Source: an uncultured Cryomorphaceae bacterium (lineage in GTDB: Bacteria > Bacteroidota > Bacteroidia > Flavobacteriales > Schleiferiaceae). Taken from it: a stretch of 64,000 bases of DNA. Below the pieces are notes generated by a model, which saw only the letters and a list, made by a program, of their open reading frames with translations, made no database searches and was not told the origin of the DNA. Below are positions 44,017 to 53,545 of this stretch, piece by piece; the first letter of the stretch is position 1; every line of letters begins with the position of its first letter. A program made the position numbers and the translations under genes. The stretch lies in NCBI GenBank assembly GCA_913031435.1, contig CAJWFD010000005.1, positions 1-64,000 on the forward strand. Reading direction: 5' to 3'.

Positions 44017-46215
44017 ATGAAGAACTTTTTAAAAATTATACTTTTTGCTGCTGCATTCGTCGGAATGTCAAACACCGCAGAAGCATCGCACCTTGCTGGT
44101 GGAGATATTCAGTACGAATACATCAGCTCAACAGGAGGCACGCACAAATACAAAGTAATCGCTCGTCTGTATCGTGATGCAACTGGAATCGGCATGCCTG
44201 CTTCTATAACAGTATATGCCTGTTCAGCTAATTACTCCACGGCCTCTACTACCTGTACTCAGCAACCTGGTTCGGGTTCGGTAGCACCAACTTTGTTTGA
44301 CTGCGTATCTGCGGCAAACGCAGGTGTGTCTATTGAGGTTTACATTTACGAAGGAGAAATAACATTGGGAGGAAATGCCCCAGACTGGACATTTGCTTGG
44401 TCTAGCTGTTGTAGAAACCCAGCGGTAGACAACATTACTAATCCCTCTTCGCAAGGTTTTTATATTGAGGCTAAACTCAACAATCAGATTGGTCAAAACA
44501 CCTCACCTGAGTTTGTTTCAGAGCCCGTTCGCGCATTCTGTACAGGACGTACGTTTAACTGGAAACAAAGCGCTGTTGAGCCAGACGGTGACTCATTATT
44601 TTATCGTTTAGACTATGTGAAAGGTGGGAACTCTGGTAGTTGTGCTGGTACAAATCTTGCCTATGCGACTGGATGGACTTATGACCAGCCAATAACGACT
44701 TCGCCTCCTAACTCAATGACCATGAATTCTACGACTGGTTTAATTTCCTTTACACCATCTGCTGTCGAGATTGATGTCATGGCTGTATCGATCGATGAGT
44801 ATCGATATGATTCAACTCTATATGTATGGAGAAAAATCGGTGAAGTCAACCGTGATATGCAAATCGCTATTGCTTCTGCCTGTACACCATTAGCGCAAGC
44901 GGGTGTTCAATTAGACTACCAAGCCCCTGGTATATATCCTGACCCTGATAACGGTCTACCTACAGTTGACTACACGTGTCTAGACACCTTAGTGACCATG
45001 AAGTTTCAAGTGAAGTTAGATTGTAGTTCCATCTCACCAGACGGAACAGATTTCCGCTTGACCAAACCAGATGGTCAGCCATTGGCGATTAAGTCGCTCA
45101 GTGCGAATTGTGATAACAACAATGAAGCAACTGAAATGACCGTCACGCTTTACAAACCACTTTCTAAAAACGGAAAGTACTTCTTGTACTCTAAGGTTGG
45201 GAATGACGGAAACACCCTTTTAAATAAGTGTGGTTTTCCTATGAACGAGTTTGACACTATTCAACTGAATGTTCAGGGTTGCTTCAACGCTTTGTATGAC
45301 CTAGAAAATGTAAGTATCGAAAATGATGAAAATCCAGTGGTCGAATGGAGTGCGGATACTTCATCATATCCAAACTACCTATTCCAAGAGTGGCAAATCT
45401 TCCGCAAGGACCCCGGAGCGGCTACTTATAATAAAGTAGGTACTGTGTTTAACCAATACAAATATGACTTTAAGGACAATCAAATTGGTTTTATCAAAGT
45501 TGATCAAGACAGTTACGACTACCGCATCAACATGAAGCTTAATGATGACCTTCAGGGGGAAACTAGCGATGCTCATAGCATATTACTGGAGCGCGATAAT
45601 GGTGTTGTACCTATCATTGATCCTGATACAAATGCGATCAACCTTCAGTGGAATACCTACAATGCATGGCCAGTCGACAGCTATGCAGTCGTTCTTCAAG
45701 AGAAAATAGCAGGAACGTGGATGGCAGAGTTCGTTCATGATCATGTTGGATCTCCTCAAAACCCAGTGGTTGCTCCAGACACTACCTACCAGATGTTCGT
45801 TGAATTACTTCCAGGCGAATACCGGGTTTGTATTCGCACCTTAAATCCAATGGATACACAATACACGGCCTACTCAAACTGTCTGCCTATTATTGTCACC
45901 ACTCCACCTGTTCCTGATACCGTTGTAGTACCCAACTTTATTACTCCAAATTCAGACAACATCAATGATGAATTCATTGTCAGATTTGTTGAAGATTATG
46001 AAGACCTAAGCCGCGTAAGTATTTTCAATAGATGGGGAGATCGCGTATGGCAGAGTGAAGCATTATACGACAACTCTACTCCATGGAGAGGTACCAATCA
46101 AAACGGTGCTAAGCTAGCCGACGGCGTGTATTTTTATACTATTGAACTTCTAAATGCCGCTGACAACTATGAATACGTCGTCACCGGTAGTGTCACCATA
46201 TTGGATGCTCAGTAA
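44017..46215 (+). CDS. Large T9SS type B secreted protein (gliding-motility C-terminal domain)
   Basis: A 732-residue exported protein. After a signal peptide (MKNFLKIILFAAAFVGMSNT) comes SHLAGGDIQYEYI, the opening of a module common in Bacteroidota surface proteins (about 24-290). Several beta-sandwich segments follow, including fibronectin-like ones (about 425-630). It ends in a CHU_C/gliding-motility-associated domain (about 640-732): VPNFITPNSDNINDEFIV, then VSIFNRWGDRVW and LADGVYFYTIEL. This is the T9SS type B sorting signal. The protein is probably cell-surface or secreted and adhesive; no enzyme motif is visible. Cysteine-rich stretches (SCCRNP, CTGRT) suggest disulfides. Confidence 0.88.
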   Translation: MKNFLKIILFAAAFVGMSNTAEASHLAGGDIQYEYISSTGGTHKYKVIARLYRDATGIGMPASITVYACSANYSTASTTCTQQPGSGSVAPTLFDCVSAANAGVSIEVYIYEGEITLGGNAPDWTFAWSSCCRNPAVDNITNPSSQGFYIEAKLNNQIGQNTSPEFVSEPVRAFCTGRTFNWKQSAVEPDGDSLFYRLDYVKGGNSGSCAGTNLAYATGWTYDQPITTSPPNSMTMNSTTGLISFTPSAVEIDVMAVSIDEYRYDSTLYVWRKIGEVNRDMQIAIASACTPLAQAGVQLDYQAPGIYPDPDNGLPTVDYTCLDTLVTMKFQVKLDCSSISPDGTDFRLTKPDGQPLAIKSLSANCDNNNEATEMTVTLYKPLSKNGKYFLYSKVGNDGNTLLNKCGFPMNEFDTIQLNVQGCFNALYDLENVSIENDENPVVEWSADTSSYPNYLFQEWQIFRKDPGAATYNKVGTVFNQYKYDFKDNQIGFIKVDQDSYDYRINMKLNDDLQGETSDAHSILLERDNGVVPIIDPDTNAINLQWNTYNAWPVDSYAVVLQEKIAGTWMAEFVHDHVGSPQNPVVAPDTTYQMFVELLPGEYRVCIRTLNPMDTQYTAYSNCLPIIVTTPPVPDTVVVPNFITPNSDNINDEFIVRFVEDYEDLSRVSIFNRWGDRVWQSEALYDNSTPWRGTNQNGAKLADGVYFYTIELLNAADNYEYVVTGSVTILDAQ

Positions 46216-46249
46216 CGATTAAAGTAACACTCTCTTAACACGAGAACTC

Positions 46250-46285
46250 GGGCCCGATTCCTCCCCACGGAATCGGGCCTTTTTT
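46250..46285 (+). terminator. Rho-independent terminator after the T9SS type B gene
   Basis: GGCCCGATTCC and GGAATCGGGCC form an 11-base stem around a TCCCCAC-type loop, followed by TTTTTTAT. It lies 35 bases beyond the stop and just before uvrC. Confidence 0.92.
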
Positions 46286-46296
46286 ATACCTATCAA

Positions 46297-48114
46297 ATGG
46301 CATCCAACATTACACACATTCAAAACTTGCTTAAGTCTCTCCCAAACAGTCCTGGGGTCTATCAGCATATTGATAAGGATGGTGGTATTCTGTACATAGG
46401 TAAAGCCAAAGATTTAAAAAAGAGGGTTAGCTCCTACTTCAGCAAAAGCGTCACAAGTGCGCGCATTGCGGTGATGGTGAAAAAAGTAGTTGATATTCGC
46501 ACGATCCTCACCGATTCTGAGGGGGACGCATTACTTCTTGAGAACAACCTGATAAAAGAGCACCAGCCGCGCTATAACATCAACCTTAAAGACGATAAGA
46601 CCTACCCATATATCACCATTAAAAACGAACGATTTCCGCGAATTTTTGGTATTCGCAATGTCGTTAGAGATGGCAGCGAATACTACGGTCCGTACCCCTC
46701 TATTAAGAGCATGAAAGCCGTGCTAGAATTGATCAAGCAAATGTATCCTACAAGGACGTGTAAGTATGTGCTCAGCGAGGAGAACATTGAAAAGAGAAAG
46801 TATAAATTATGTCTTGAATTCCATATTGGAAACTGCAAAGCTCCTTGTGAGGATTTACAAGATGAACAAGACTACAATGCAGATATAGACGCTGCCCGCA
46901 AGATTATTAAAGGTCAATTAAGTGAGGTGAAAAAGCACCTTAAACAAACCATGCATGATCATGCCACAGCTCTAGAGTTTGAAGAGGCTCAACGCTATAA
47001 AGAGAAGCTCCAAGCACTGGAAAAATATACTGCAAAGAGCACTGTCGTAGGATATAGCATGACGAACATAGATGTCTTTAGCGTAAGCATGGATACGGAA
47101 TATGGTTACGTCAACTACTTGAAAATTATTGAAGGTGCTATTGTACAGAGCTACACCGTAGAAATGAAAAAGAAGCTGGAAGAAGATCCAGAGGACTTTT
47201 TACACATCGCTATTCCAAAGATTCGAGACTTGTTTGGTTCCACTTCTAAGCGTGTTTTTACCTCGCACCAGGTAAAATTCGAATTAGAAGGTGTGGAATT
47301 TGGGGTTCCACAGATTGGCGAAAAACGAAAGCTGATAGAATTGAGCCTTAAAAATGCCATGTACTATCGTCAAGAAAAGTTGAAAAACATTCAAATAGTC
47401 GACCCTGAAAGGCACGTAAAGCGAATCATGACGCAAATGAAGGCTGATCTAAGGATGCCCGTAGAGCCCCGTCATCTGGAATGCTTTGACAATTCTAATA
47501 TGCAGGGCACCCATCCCGCAAGTGCTTGTGTAGTCTTCAAAAACGGCAAACCATCTAAGAAAGATTACCGCAAGTTTAATATTAAGACGGTAGAGGGTCC
47601 TGATGATTATGCCAGTATGGAAGAGGTTGTTTATAGGCGTTACAAACGACTACAAGAAGACGGAGAGCCATTGCCTAACTTAATCGTAATTGACGGAGGA
47701 AAAGGACAGTTAGGTGCAGCACTAAAAGCCCTTGAACTACTAGGCCTACGTGGCAAGATTACCATTATTGGAATCGCAAAAAGACTAGAAGAGTTATATT
47801 TTCCTGGAGACCCCTATCCATTGCACCTTGACAAGCGCAGCGAATCTTTGAAAATCATTCAACAAGCTCGAGACGAGGCCCACAGGTTTAGTTTAAGTCA
47901 CCACAGAGACTTGCGAAGCAAGGGCGCGTATAAGAGCGCTTTGGATGATATAAAGGGAATTGGCCCCGAAAGTATAAAGCTGTTAATGAGACAGTTCAAG
48001 AGTGTGAAAAATGTAAAATCCGCAACTCCGGAGGAGCTAGAAGATTGCCTAGGGTCACGCAAGTCTAAGATCTTACTCAATCACTTTAACACGATAGAAC
48101 AACCTGGAAACTAG
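46297..48114 (+). CDS. uvrC: Excinuclease ABC subunit C
   Basis: A 605-residue nucleotide-excision-repair nuclease that makes both incisions around UvrA/UvrB-marked DNA lesions. The GIY-YIG domain is at residues 15-95 (PGVYQHIDKDGGILYIGKAK). The UvrB-binding helix pair is near 200-240 (LEFEEAQRYKEKLQALE). The RNase H-like second nuclease follows (LECFDNSNMQGTHPASACVV and NLIVIDGGKGQLGAAL). It ends with helix-hairpin-helix repeats (LDDIKGIGPESIKLL). Length is normal. Its stop overlaps the convergent small gene by 4 bases. Confidence 0.96.
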   Translation: MASNITHIQNLLKSLPNSPGVYQHIDKDGGILYIGKAKDLKKRVSSYFSKSVTSARIAVMVKKVVDIRTILTDSEGDALLLENNLIKEHQPRYNINLKDDKTYPYITIKNERFPRIFGIRNVVRDGSEYYGPYPSIKSMKAVLELIKQMYPTRTCKYVLSEENIEKRKYKLCLEFHIGNCKAPCEDLQDEQDYNADIDAARKIIKGQLSEVKKHLKQTMHDHATALEFEEAQRYKEKLQALEKYTAKSTVVGYSMTNIDVFSVSMDTEYGYVNYLKIIEGAIVQSYTVEMKKKLEEDPEDFLHIAIPKIRDLFGSTSKRVFTSHQVKFELEGVEFGVPQIGEKRKLIELSLKNAMYYRQEKLKNIQIVDPERHVKRIMTQMKADLRMPVEPRHLECFDNSNMQGTHPASACVVFKNGKPSKKDYRKFNIKTVEGPDDYASMEEVVYRRYKRLQEDGEPLPNLIVIDGGKGQLGAALKALELLGLRGKITIIGIAKRLEELYFPGDPYPLHLDKRSESLKIIQQARDEAHRFSLSHHRDLRSKGAYKSALDDIKGIGPESIKLLMRQFKSVKNVKSATPEELEDCLGSRKSKILLNHFNTIEQPGN

Positions 48115-48437
48115 TCCTCTTTAACAAGGTAGGTTTGCCAGCTGGTATGGAAAAAAAGAACCGCCGTTTCGTCGCGCTCATTGAAGTACTGGATCATACG
48201 CGCTACCGTAGTAACAATCTCCTTAGCCTTCTCAACACGCTCTTTTAGTATGAGGTCAATACTATCAATATAGATGGCTACCCCAGTATTTGATATGCTC
48301 AAATCTTCGGGATCTTTCTCCTCTTCATCCTCAGTACCGAGGATTTTTATAATTGGCCAATTCAGTTCAGCAGCTTTTAACTCTTCACGAACCTCTGCGG
48401 CGTCTACTACAAATTGAATGGAAGCACCCTCAAACAT
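48111..48437 (-). CDS. Conserved hypothetical small protein
   Basis: A 108-residue soluble protein. It has an acidic loop (GTEDEEEKDPEDL, about residues 34-46) and a helix ERVEKAKEIVTTVARMIQYF (about 66-85), and ends with LFFHTSWQTYLVKED. I see no motif or family I can name. It lies downstream of the broken deiodinase-like gene (26-base gap) on the same strand and ends convergently in uvrC. Start codon ATG at 48437. Coding status is supported by the absence of a better frame and by normal composition. Confidence 0.55.
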   Translation of the reverse strand: MFEGASIQFVVDAAEVREELKAAELNWPIIKILGTEDEEEKDPEDLSISNTGVAIYIDSIDLILKERVEKAKEIVTTVARMIQYFNERDETAVLFFHTSWQTYLVKED

Positions 48438-48462
48438 CTCTTATACTTATTTGCGACAAAGG

Positions 48463-49137
48463 TCAGATAAAATCACTGATTTCATCCAAGTTCTTCCTTT
48501 GAATATTTGGCACCGTACCGTCCGTTGCTGGATGCCCCACAGGAAGCAATAAAAATGGTTTTTCGTTCACAGGCCTCCCCAATATTTTTGACAAAAAACC
48601 CATAGGAGAAGGTGTGTGTGTCAGTGTTGCGAGACCCGACATGTGAATGGCCGCGATAAGAAATCCACACGCGATACCTACACTTTCTTGCACGTAGTAA
48701 TTTTTAGTTTTCGCACCCAGCTCGTCAACATCGTAGTTCTTTCGAAAAACAACAATCAACCAAGGCACTTCTTCCAAAAACGGCTTTTGCCAATTCGTTG
48801 CGAACGGTTACAGATCCTTAAGCCACTGATCACCAGCACGACCTTTGTAAAACACCTTTTCCTCTTTTTCGGCAGCTGCCCTGATTTGGCGTTTCACCTC
48901 AGGATCTTGAACTGCCACAAAATGCCAAGGCTGTTTATTCGCTCCTGACGGGGCACTGGAGGCAATACGAATAATGTTTTCAATAGTTTTTATGTCTATA
49001 CCTTTCGCAACATCATAAAATCGAATACTTCGACGTGTTACAATAGACTCCGAGAAAGACTCAGAAATCGATTGGGCCTCAATGTTAGATTTCGGCAAGG
49101 GCGTATAGGGTATGTGCTGCTCTTCGTTCATGAGCAT
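48463..49137 (-). pseudogene. Iodotyrosine-deiodinase-like nitroreductase, interrupted by one in-frame TAA
   Basis: Two open stretches in the same frame, 48811-49137 and 48463-48807, are separated by a single stop TAA (48808-48810). Reading through gives one complete flavoprotein: VTRRSIRFYD, APSGANKQPWHFVAVQDPEV, then a lid with EEKVFYKGRAGDQW, KDL[17 protein letters not shown], followed by [28 protein letters not shown] and [11 protein letters not shown]. This matches the bacterial/animal iodotyrosine deiodinase group, including the substrate-contacting Glu, Tyr and, just after the stop, Lys of the lid. GAA to TAA would be a one-base change. It could be a recent nonsense mutation, a sequencing error, or rarely read-through. 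It follows the export operon directly. Confidence 0.85.
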
Positions 49138-49141
49138 CAAG

Positions 49142-50422
49142 TTAGAACGATTGCTTTAACCTGACAAATATTGCGTTACTAAACCACGTGTACTGATCCT
49201 CAAAAGGATTTTCTGTAAGGAATATTTGAGCAAAAACAGAGGCATCCAAATCCCCGTTAATACTATAGCTCAACGACGGGATAGCGATGAATATTTCCGC
49301 TTTAGGAGTACTGAGAATCGTAAGGGTCAAATTCGTTAATTCTCCAATAGTAAATAAGGCTGCCGAAGTAATGGTGTGCCTGAAAGGCATGGGATTGTAA
49401 GGACTGGTTCGACCTATATTTCCACTCAATAGGGTAACTAATGTCGGATCCGTAGTGCCTCTAAAATTAAAGAGGTACCCTAAACTAACAAAAGGCCCGT
49501 CTAAAAAAGCGTAATCTACGCTTGTAGAAAGAACCAGATTTGTCTGGGCAGGATTGATTTTAGGCAAATCCTTGTAGGGCAAGAAATACGTAAATTCTCC
49601 GCTAAAACCAGACTTCTTAATATTCCCAGACCATCCACCACCTAGTGCTATTCTGGTTTTCCACTTCCCAGCAATCGCTTGAAAGTCATAACCTGAGTAA
49701 TTTGTTTTGTAGCGAAATGCTGCTACATGGTTCTTGACACTGTCCGCAGGCGCATACGATATCTCCCAGCTGCTTAGTAACCCCGTATAGCGCTCATAAC
49801 GGATCGCATCTACGCCAGGCCGCTCCTCATAGTCTATATCGAAAAGATTGAATGGGTTAAAAAGATCGTTAGGGTTAAACTGTTGATTGATGCCCCAATT
49901 TATACGCTGACGACCCACGCGTAAATGCCACTTTTCACGATCAAGATCAATATAAAATCGATCAAAAACAGACAATGCGGACGCAATCTTACTCTGAAAC
50001 CATGGAATATTTAAAGGTATAAAGCCATCCTGGTGGGTATAGTCTAAAAAATCATCATAACCAGAGAACGGGAGCGTTCCATCATCGCGGAGGGTGTTAA
50101 AATTCGAATTTGTATATCCGGCAAAAACACGGTTCCGCATACCCGCAGCAAACGTAAAATTTTTCCCATAAAAACGAGCATTAATTCTGTTATGGTAGAG
50201 GTAATCACTCGTATTAAGCTGAACTACAGGTAGTGGAATGGGACTGTTTTGGGGGACGAAGGATGGGTTGATGCTGTTGTATTGATAAAGCGCCTTGTGA
50301 TAACCCGAAATGGTCCATTTCGACTTCCAGGAATTTTCTTCTTTTTCATTGTTTTGAGCAAAAACAACTTGAAATTGACCTAAAAAGAAGCAAAACAGAG
50401 TGATTTTAGTCCAATTCCCCAT
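49142..50422 (-). CDS. Outer-membrane beta-barrel protein of the export operon
   Basis: A 426-residue protein with a signal peptide (MGNWTKITLFCFFLGQFQVVFAQ). Long amphipathic strands alternate aromatic and polar residues, for example YLYHNRINARFYGKNFTFAAG, WHLRVGRQRINWG and KTRIALGGGWSGNI. It ends in a Phe (FVRLKQSF), the usual outer-membrane barrel C-terminus. It resembles DUF1302/alginate-export-like porins found beside lipid or lipoprotein transport genes. It shares one base with the upstream ATPase gene (TAATG), so it belongs to the LolA-like/FtsX/ATPase operon and is probably its outer-membrane exit or receiver. Confidence 0.78.
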   Translation of the reverse strand: MGNWTKITLFCFFLGQFQVVFAQNNEKEENSWKSKWTISGYHKALYQYNSINPSFVPQNSPIPLPVVQLNTSDYLYHNRINARFYGKNFTFAAGMRNRVFAGYTNSNFNTLRDDGTLPFSGYDDFLDYTHQDGFIPLNIPWFQSKIASALSVFDRFYIDLDREKWHLRVGRQRINWGINQQFNPNDLFNPFNLFDIDYEERPGVDAIRYERYTGLLSSWEISYAPADSVKNHVAAFRYKTNYSGYDFQAIAGKWKTRIALGGGWSGNIKKSGFSGEFTYFLPYKDLPKINPAQTNLVLSTSVDYAFLDGPFVSLGYLFNFRGTTDPTLVTLLSGNIGRTSPYNPMPFRHTITSAALFTIGELTNLTLTILSTPKAEIFIAIPSLSYSINGDLDASVFAQIFLTENPFEDQYTWFSNAIFVRLKQSF

Positions 50423-51108
50423 TATTTATTATGATCAGAGACTACTTTACCATCAGAAATTGCCACAACGCGTCTTGCACGATTAATGACCCTATCATCA
50501 TGGGTCGCAAATACGAAAGTCATGCCTTCCTCTTTGTTGAGCTTCAACATAATATCAAGGAGGTTTGCTGTACTTTCAGAATCTAAGTTTGCCGTAGGCT
50601 CATCCGCAAGAACAAATTGGGGTTTAGAAGCAAGTGCTCTAGCCACAGCAACACGCTGCTGCTGACCTCCCGATAATTGTCCCGGGCGCTTATCTTCCTT
50701 ACCCGCCAGACCAACAGATTGTAATAATTGGCGTGCTCTTTCCTCCCGCTCTTCTTTAGGGCGGTTCTGCAACAACATAATGAAGCTGACATTTTCTGTA
50801 GCAGAGAGCACCGGTATAAGATTATAGGCTTGAAATACAAATCCTATGTTACGAAGACGAAAATCAATCAATTCATTTTCACCAAGTGAAGTGATGTCTT
50901 TACCTCCGACAAGAATTGATCCTGAGGTGGGATAGTCTAGCCCACCAAGCATGTTGAGCAGGGTTGTTTTCCCGCATCCAGAAGGGCCTTTCAGCGCGGT
51001 AAATTCTCCTTGAGTTATCTTCAGGCTAACCCCGTTCACCGCCTTAACAGGAACAGCGCCTTCATATACCTTAAAGAGGTCTCTAACTTCAATAACAGTT
51101 TTGCTCAT
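50422..51108 (-). CDS. LolD/MacB-type ABC ATPase
   Basis: A 228-residue ATPase with Walker A GPSGCGKTTLLNMLGG, Q-loop FVFQAYNLIP, signature LSGGQQQRVAVARAL, Walker B FVLADEPTANLDS and H-loop ATHDDR. It energises the two FtsX-type permeases encoded directly upstream. The gap to the upstream permease stop is 2 bases, and its stop overlaps the start of the barrel gene. In LolCDE and MacB the same ATPase type drives mechanotransmission across the inner membrane rather than classical pumping. Confidence 0.95.
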   Translation of the reverse strand: MSKTVIEVRDLFKVYEGAVPVKAVNGVSLKITQGEFTALKGPSGCGKTTLLNMLGGLDYPTSGSILVGGKDITSLGENELIDFRLRNIGFVFQAYNLIPVLSATENVSFIMLLQNRPKEEREERARQLLQSVGLAGKEDKRPGQLSGGQQQRVAVARALASKPQFVLADEPTANLDSESTANLLDIMLKLNKEEGMTFVFATHDDRVINRARRVVAISDGKVVSDHNK

Positions 51109-51110
51109 AT

Positions 51111-52334
51111 CTATTCGCCACGTATGGCTTGTACAGGGTTCAATTTTAGTGCTTTGTAAGCAGGGTATAGCGACGCTAACAATGCTGTGATCACCACCAT
51201 AACAGCAACAATCAGATAGTATTCTGGTACAATCTCAGGATATATAATACTCTGTATGCCCATGTTCGATAAGCCTTCTTTCTTGCTCGTTAGATCTATT
51301 CCGATACCCATCATCACTCGGGTACTGAGATCTCCTAGTAGTATTCCCACCGGTCCTGCCACAAAGCCGAGCATTAAAGTTTCAACGAGAATCATGACAA
51401 ATAATTTTCGTTTATTCATCCCCACGGCCATCAACATACCCAATTCTCTGCGTCGTTCTAAGATCGCCATGAGCATGTTGTTGATGATTCCGAAAAGTAA
51501 TGCCATCATAATAATACCTAAAACCAGTACCAGCATAATACCCATCATATCATCCGCATACCCTAATTCCGGGCTATTGCGTTTCCAGCTCAATATGGTA
51601 GCTCCTTCAGGCATCGCAGCGGATAGTTCAGCAGTTTTTTCCTCCGTATTCTCAGTTTCATCGTAACGTACCATAATCTCATGGACAAGGTCTTGACCAA
51701 TCGTTTTGGCCAGATCTGAGCGCTTAATGTATAAGTTCAACTCGTCCCAAGTTGCGTTCAATGTTTTATAAATACCTGTGATGCGAAAAGAAGCTCGTGA
51801 AATATTCCCGTCGGCATCTTGAAAAGTAAGCACCACTTTTTTGCGGAGTCCTAAACCAAGTTTGTCTGCCAATTTTTGGCCTATAATGACACTATTTCGT
51901 GTTTTTGACTCAAAGAAATCTCCCTCAACTATCGTCTCAGGAAGATTACTATTCACACGTTCACTCTCTGGGTCTACAGCAATCATGCGAACGCCACGAG
52001 CGCTCTTTGGTGCACTGACCATTCCCATCATAATTGCTCGCGTTGAGACACCTTTAACGAAAGAAGCTTTTTGAAGTAACTCTTCCATGGCCTGTACCTC
52101 AGCAGCTGAACCCAGTACCGCAGCAGACGTAGGCTCCTCTAGGAACGAAGAACTATGAACTTGACTGTGGCCTAATGTGGAACCTATAGCAGCTGCCGTG
52201 CGCTCATTGTTCATTCCAAAAGAAAACCCTATGATGAGCAACCCCGCCCAAATCCCAAGCGCAATAGAGGTTAAAACGACTAAAGACCTGACTTTTGAAC
52301 GCCAGATGTTACGCCAGGCGATTTTAAATATCAT
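51111..52334 (-). CDS. FtsX-type ABC permease (LolC/E-like), second
   Basis: A 407-residue permease: N-terminal helix in FKIAWRNIWRSKVRSLVVLTS, a large periplasmic domain (about 45-260), and three C-terminal helices (for example MMGIMLVLVLGIIMMALLFGI). It ends with LYPAYKALKLNPVQAIRGE, the classic MacB/FtsX C-terminus. I use the ATG at 52334, which overlaps the upstream permease stop as ATGA; a longer frame to 52376 adds residues with no match. It forms a heterodimer with the neighbouring permease. Confidence 0.93.
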   Translation of the reverse strand: MIFKIAWRNIWRSKVRSLVVLTSIALGIWAGLLIIGFSFGMNNERTAAAIGSTLGHSQVHSSSFLEEPTSAAVLGSAAEVQAMEELLQKASFVKGVSTRAIMMGMVSAPKSARGVRMIAVDPESERVNSNLPETIVEGDFFESKTRNSVIIGQKLADKLGLGLRKKVVLTFQDADGNISRASFRITGIYKTLNATWDELNLYIKRSDLAKTIGQDLVHEIMVRYDETENTEEKTAELSAAMPEGATILSWKRNSPELGYADDMMGIMLVLVLGIIMMALLFGIINNMLMAILERRRELGMLMAVGMNKRKLFVMILVETLMLGFVAGPVGILLGDLSTRVMMGIGIDLTSKKEGLSNMGIQSIIYPEIVPEYYLIVAVMVVITALLASLYPAYKALKLNPVQAIRGE

Positions 52335-53545
52335 GAGCGCATACTCTTTACGGGGTTCAAGGTCATGATTTTCCAAACCGCATACAGCGATACCAAGCTC
52401 CCTATAAGAAAGATGATTAACCCGTGATTTACATTGATCATAAACGAAGTAGTGGTATGTAGTTTTGGTTCGAAATTAAACTGTTCTACAGCCTCACGCA
52501 TTTGACCACTGAGGTCTATAGGGTTGTATTTAAAGTAGAATTGGACCGGCTTGACGATGGCCATTCCCAGCAGGGCACCTCCCATTGTTAAAATAAGGTT
52601 CTCCACCACCGTTACCACTGCGAGCTTGCTTTTGCGCATGCCTATGGATACTAGTATTCCAAATTCTCTTTGTCGCTCAGCAACCATCATGATCACGGTT
52701 CCAAGCAATACAAACGAAATGATGACATAAAGAATAGATATAAAAATTTGTCCCCCAGCCATATCCGCTTCAATGGTCTGGATGATCTCTGGAAACAACT
52801 GCTCCCAGGATAACAATTCTATAGCAGATGAGTCGATCGCTGCTAAAAGTTCTTGATCGACTCGCTTGTAATCCGCACCTTCTTCCAAGTCGACAACAAG
52901 AGTCGTTGCACGACCTACACAGTTGTACATAAATTGGGCTTCCTTGAAAGGCATCAAAACCAATTGCTTGTTCAACTCAGGGTTTCTCATTCTCGCTATT
53001 CCCACTACAGGATAACGCCCATAGGCAGAAGCCGCATGGTATCCTTGCCCGATAAAAAGAAGTGTATCTCCAACGGAGAGGTTGAAGAATTTAGCCAAGC
53101 CCTCAGCTACAACGACACTTTTATCGTCAGGAGCAAAAGTGCTACCTTCCATTAAAAATTGATCTAACTGTAACCCCGGAAGTTCCTTTTTTGGATCAAT
53201 TCCCATCACAAGCGTACCCTTTGTCCCTTCTCCAGTGCTCACTAAAGAGAAGCTCTCAATGCGGGGAATAAGTCCCTTCACCTCTGGGTGGTCCAAAAAC
53301 ATCTGCTCGTTTATCGATGCTAATTCTAAGCTGTTGTCTAGGGTTTGATCTGCCCAAAATCCTTTTTGATGCAGCTGCAAATAACCAAAATTATTAGCCA
53401 CAATCTCATGGGTCATGTTCTCCCAAACACCAATCTGAAAGCTTCGCAATACAACTGCAAAAATGACACAAAACATCACTGCTGCAATAGAAATAGCGCT
53501 GCGTCCTTTATTTCGCCAAATATTTCGCCAGGCAAGTTTTAGCAT
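52331..53545 (-). CDS. FtsX-type ABC permease (LolC/E-like), first
   Basis: A 404-residue permease of the same architecture as the next gene: N-terminal LKLAWRNIWRNKGRSAISIAA, a periplasmic domain (about 45-265), helices FISILYVIISFVLLGTVIMMV and LIIFLIGSLVSLYAVW, and the end KIMTLNPVKSMRS. The periplasmic domain would contact the LolA-like carrier. It starts on the stop codon of the LolA-like gene (TAATG). The two permeases are related but clearly distinct, as in LolC and LolE. Confidence 0.93.
   Translation of the reverse strand: MLKLAWRNIWRNKGRSAISIAAVMFCVIFAVVLRSFQIGVWENMTHEIVANNFGYLQLHQKGFWADQTLDNSLELASINEQMFLDHPEVKGLIPRIESFSLVSTGEGTKGTLVMGIDPKKELPGLQLDQFLMEGSTFAPDDKSVVVAEGLAKFFNLSVGDTLLFIGQGYHAASAYGRYPVVGIARMRNPELNKQLVLMPFKEAQFMYNCVGRATTLVVDLEEGADYKRVDQELLAAIDSSAIELLSWEQLFPEIIQTIEADMAGGQIFISILYVIISFVLLGTVIMMVAERQREFGILVSIGMRKSKLAVVTVVENLILTMGGALLGMAIVKPVQFYFKYNPIDLSGQMREAVEQFNFEPKLHTTTSFMINVNHGLIIFLIGSLVSLYAVWKIMTLNPVKSMRS

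Noticed and set aside
48463-49137. Frameshift as explanation of the split nitroreductase gene
   Set aside because: Both halves are in the same frame with exactly one stop codon between them, so a nonsense change explains it and a frameshift does not.
49131-52376. Longest-frame start of the second FtsX permease at 52376
   Set aside because: The extra 14 residues are charged and unlike the family; the ATG at 52334 gives the standard N-terminus and an ATGA overlap with the preceding gene.
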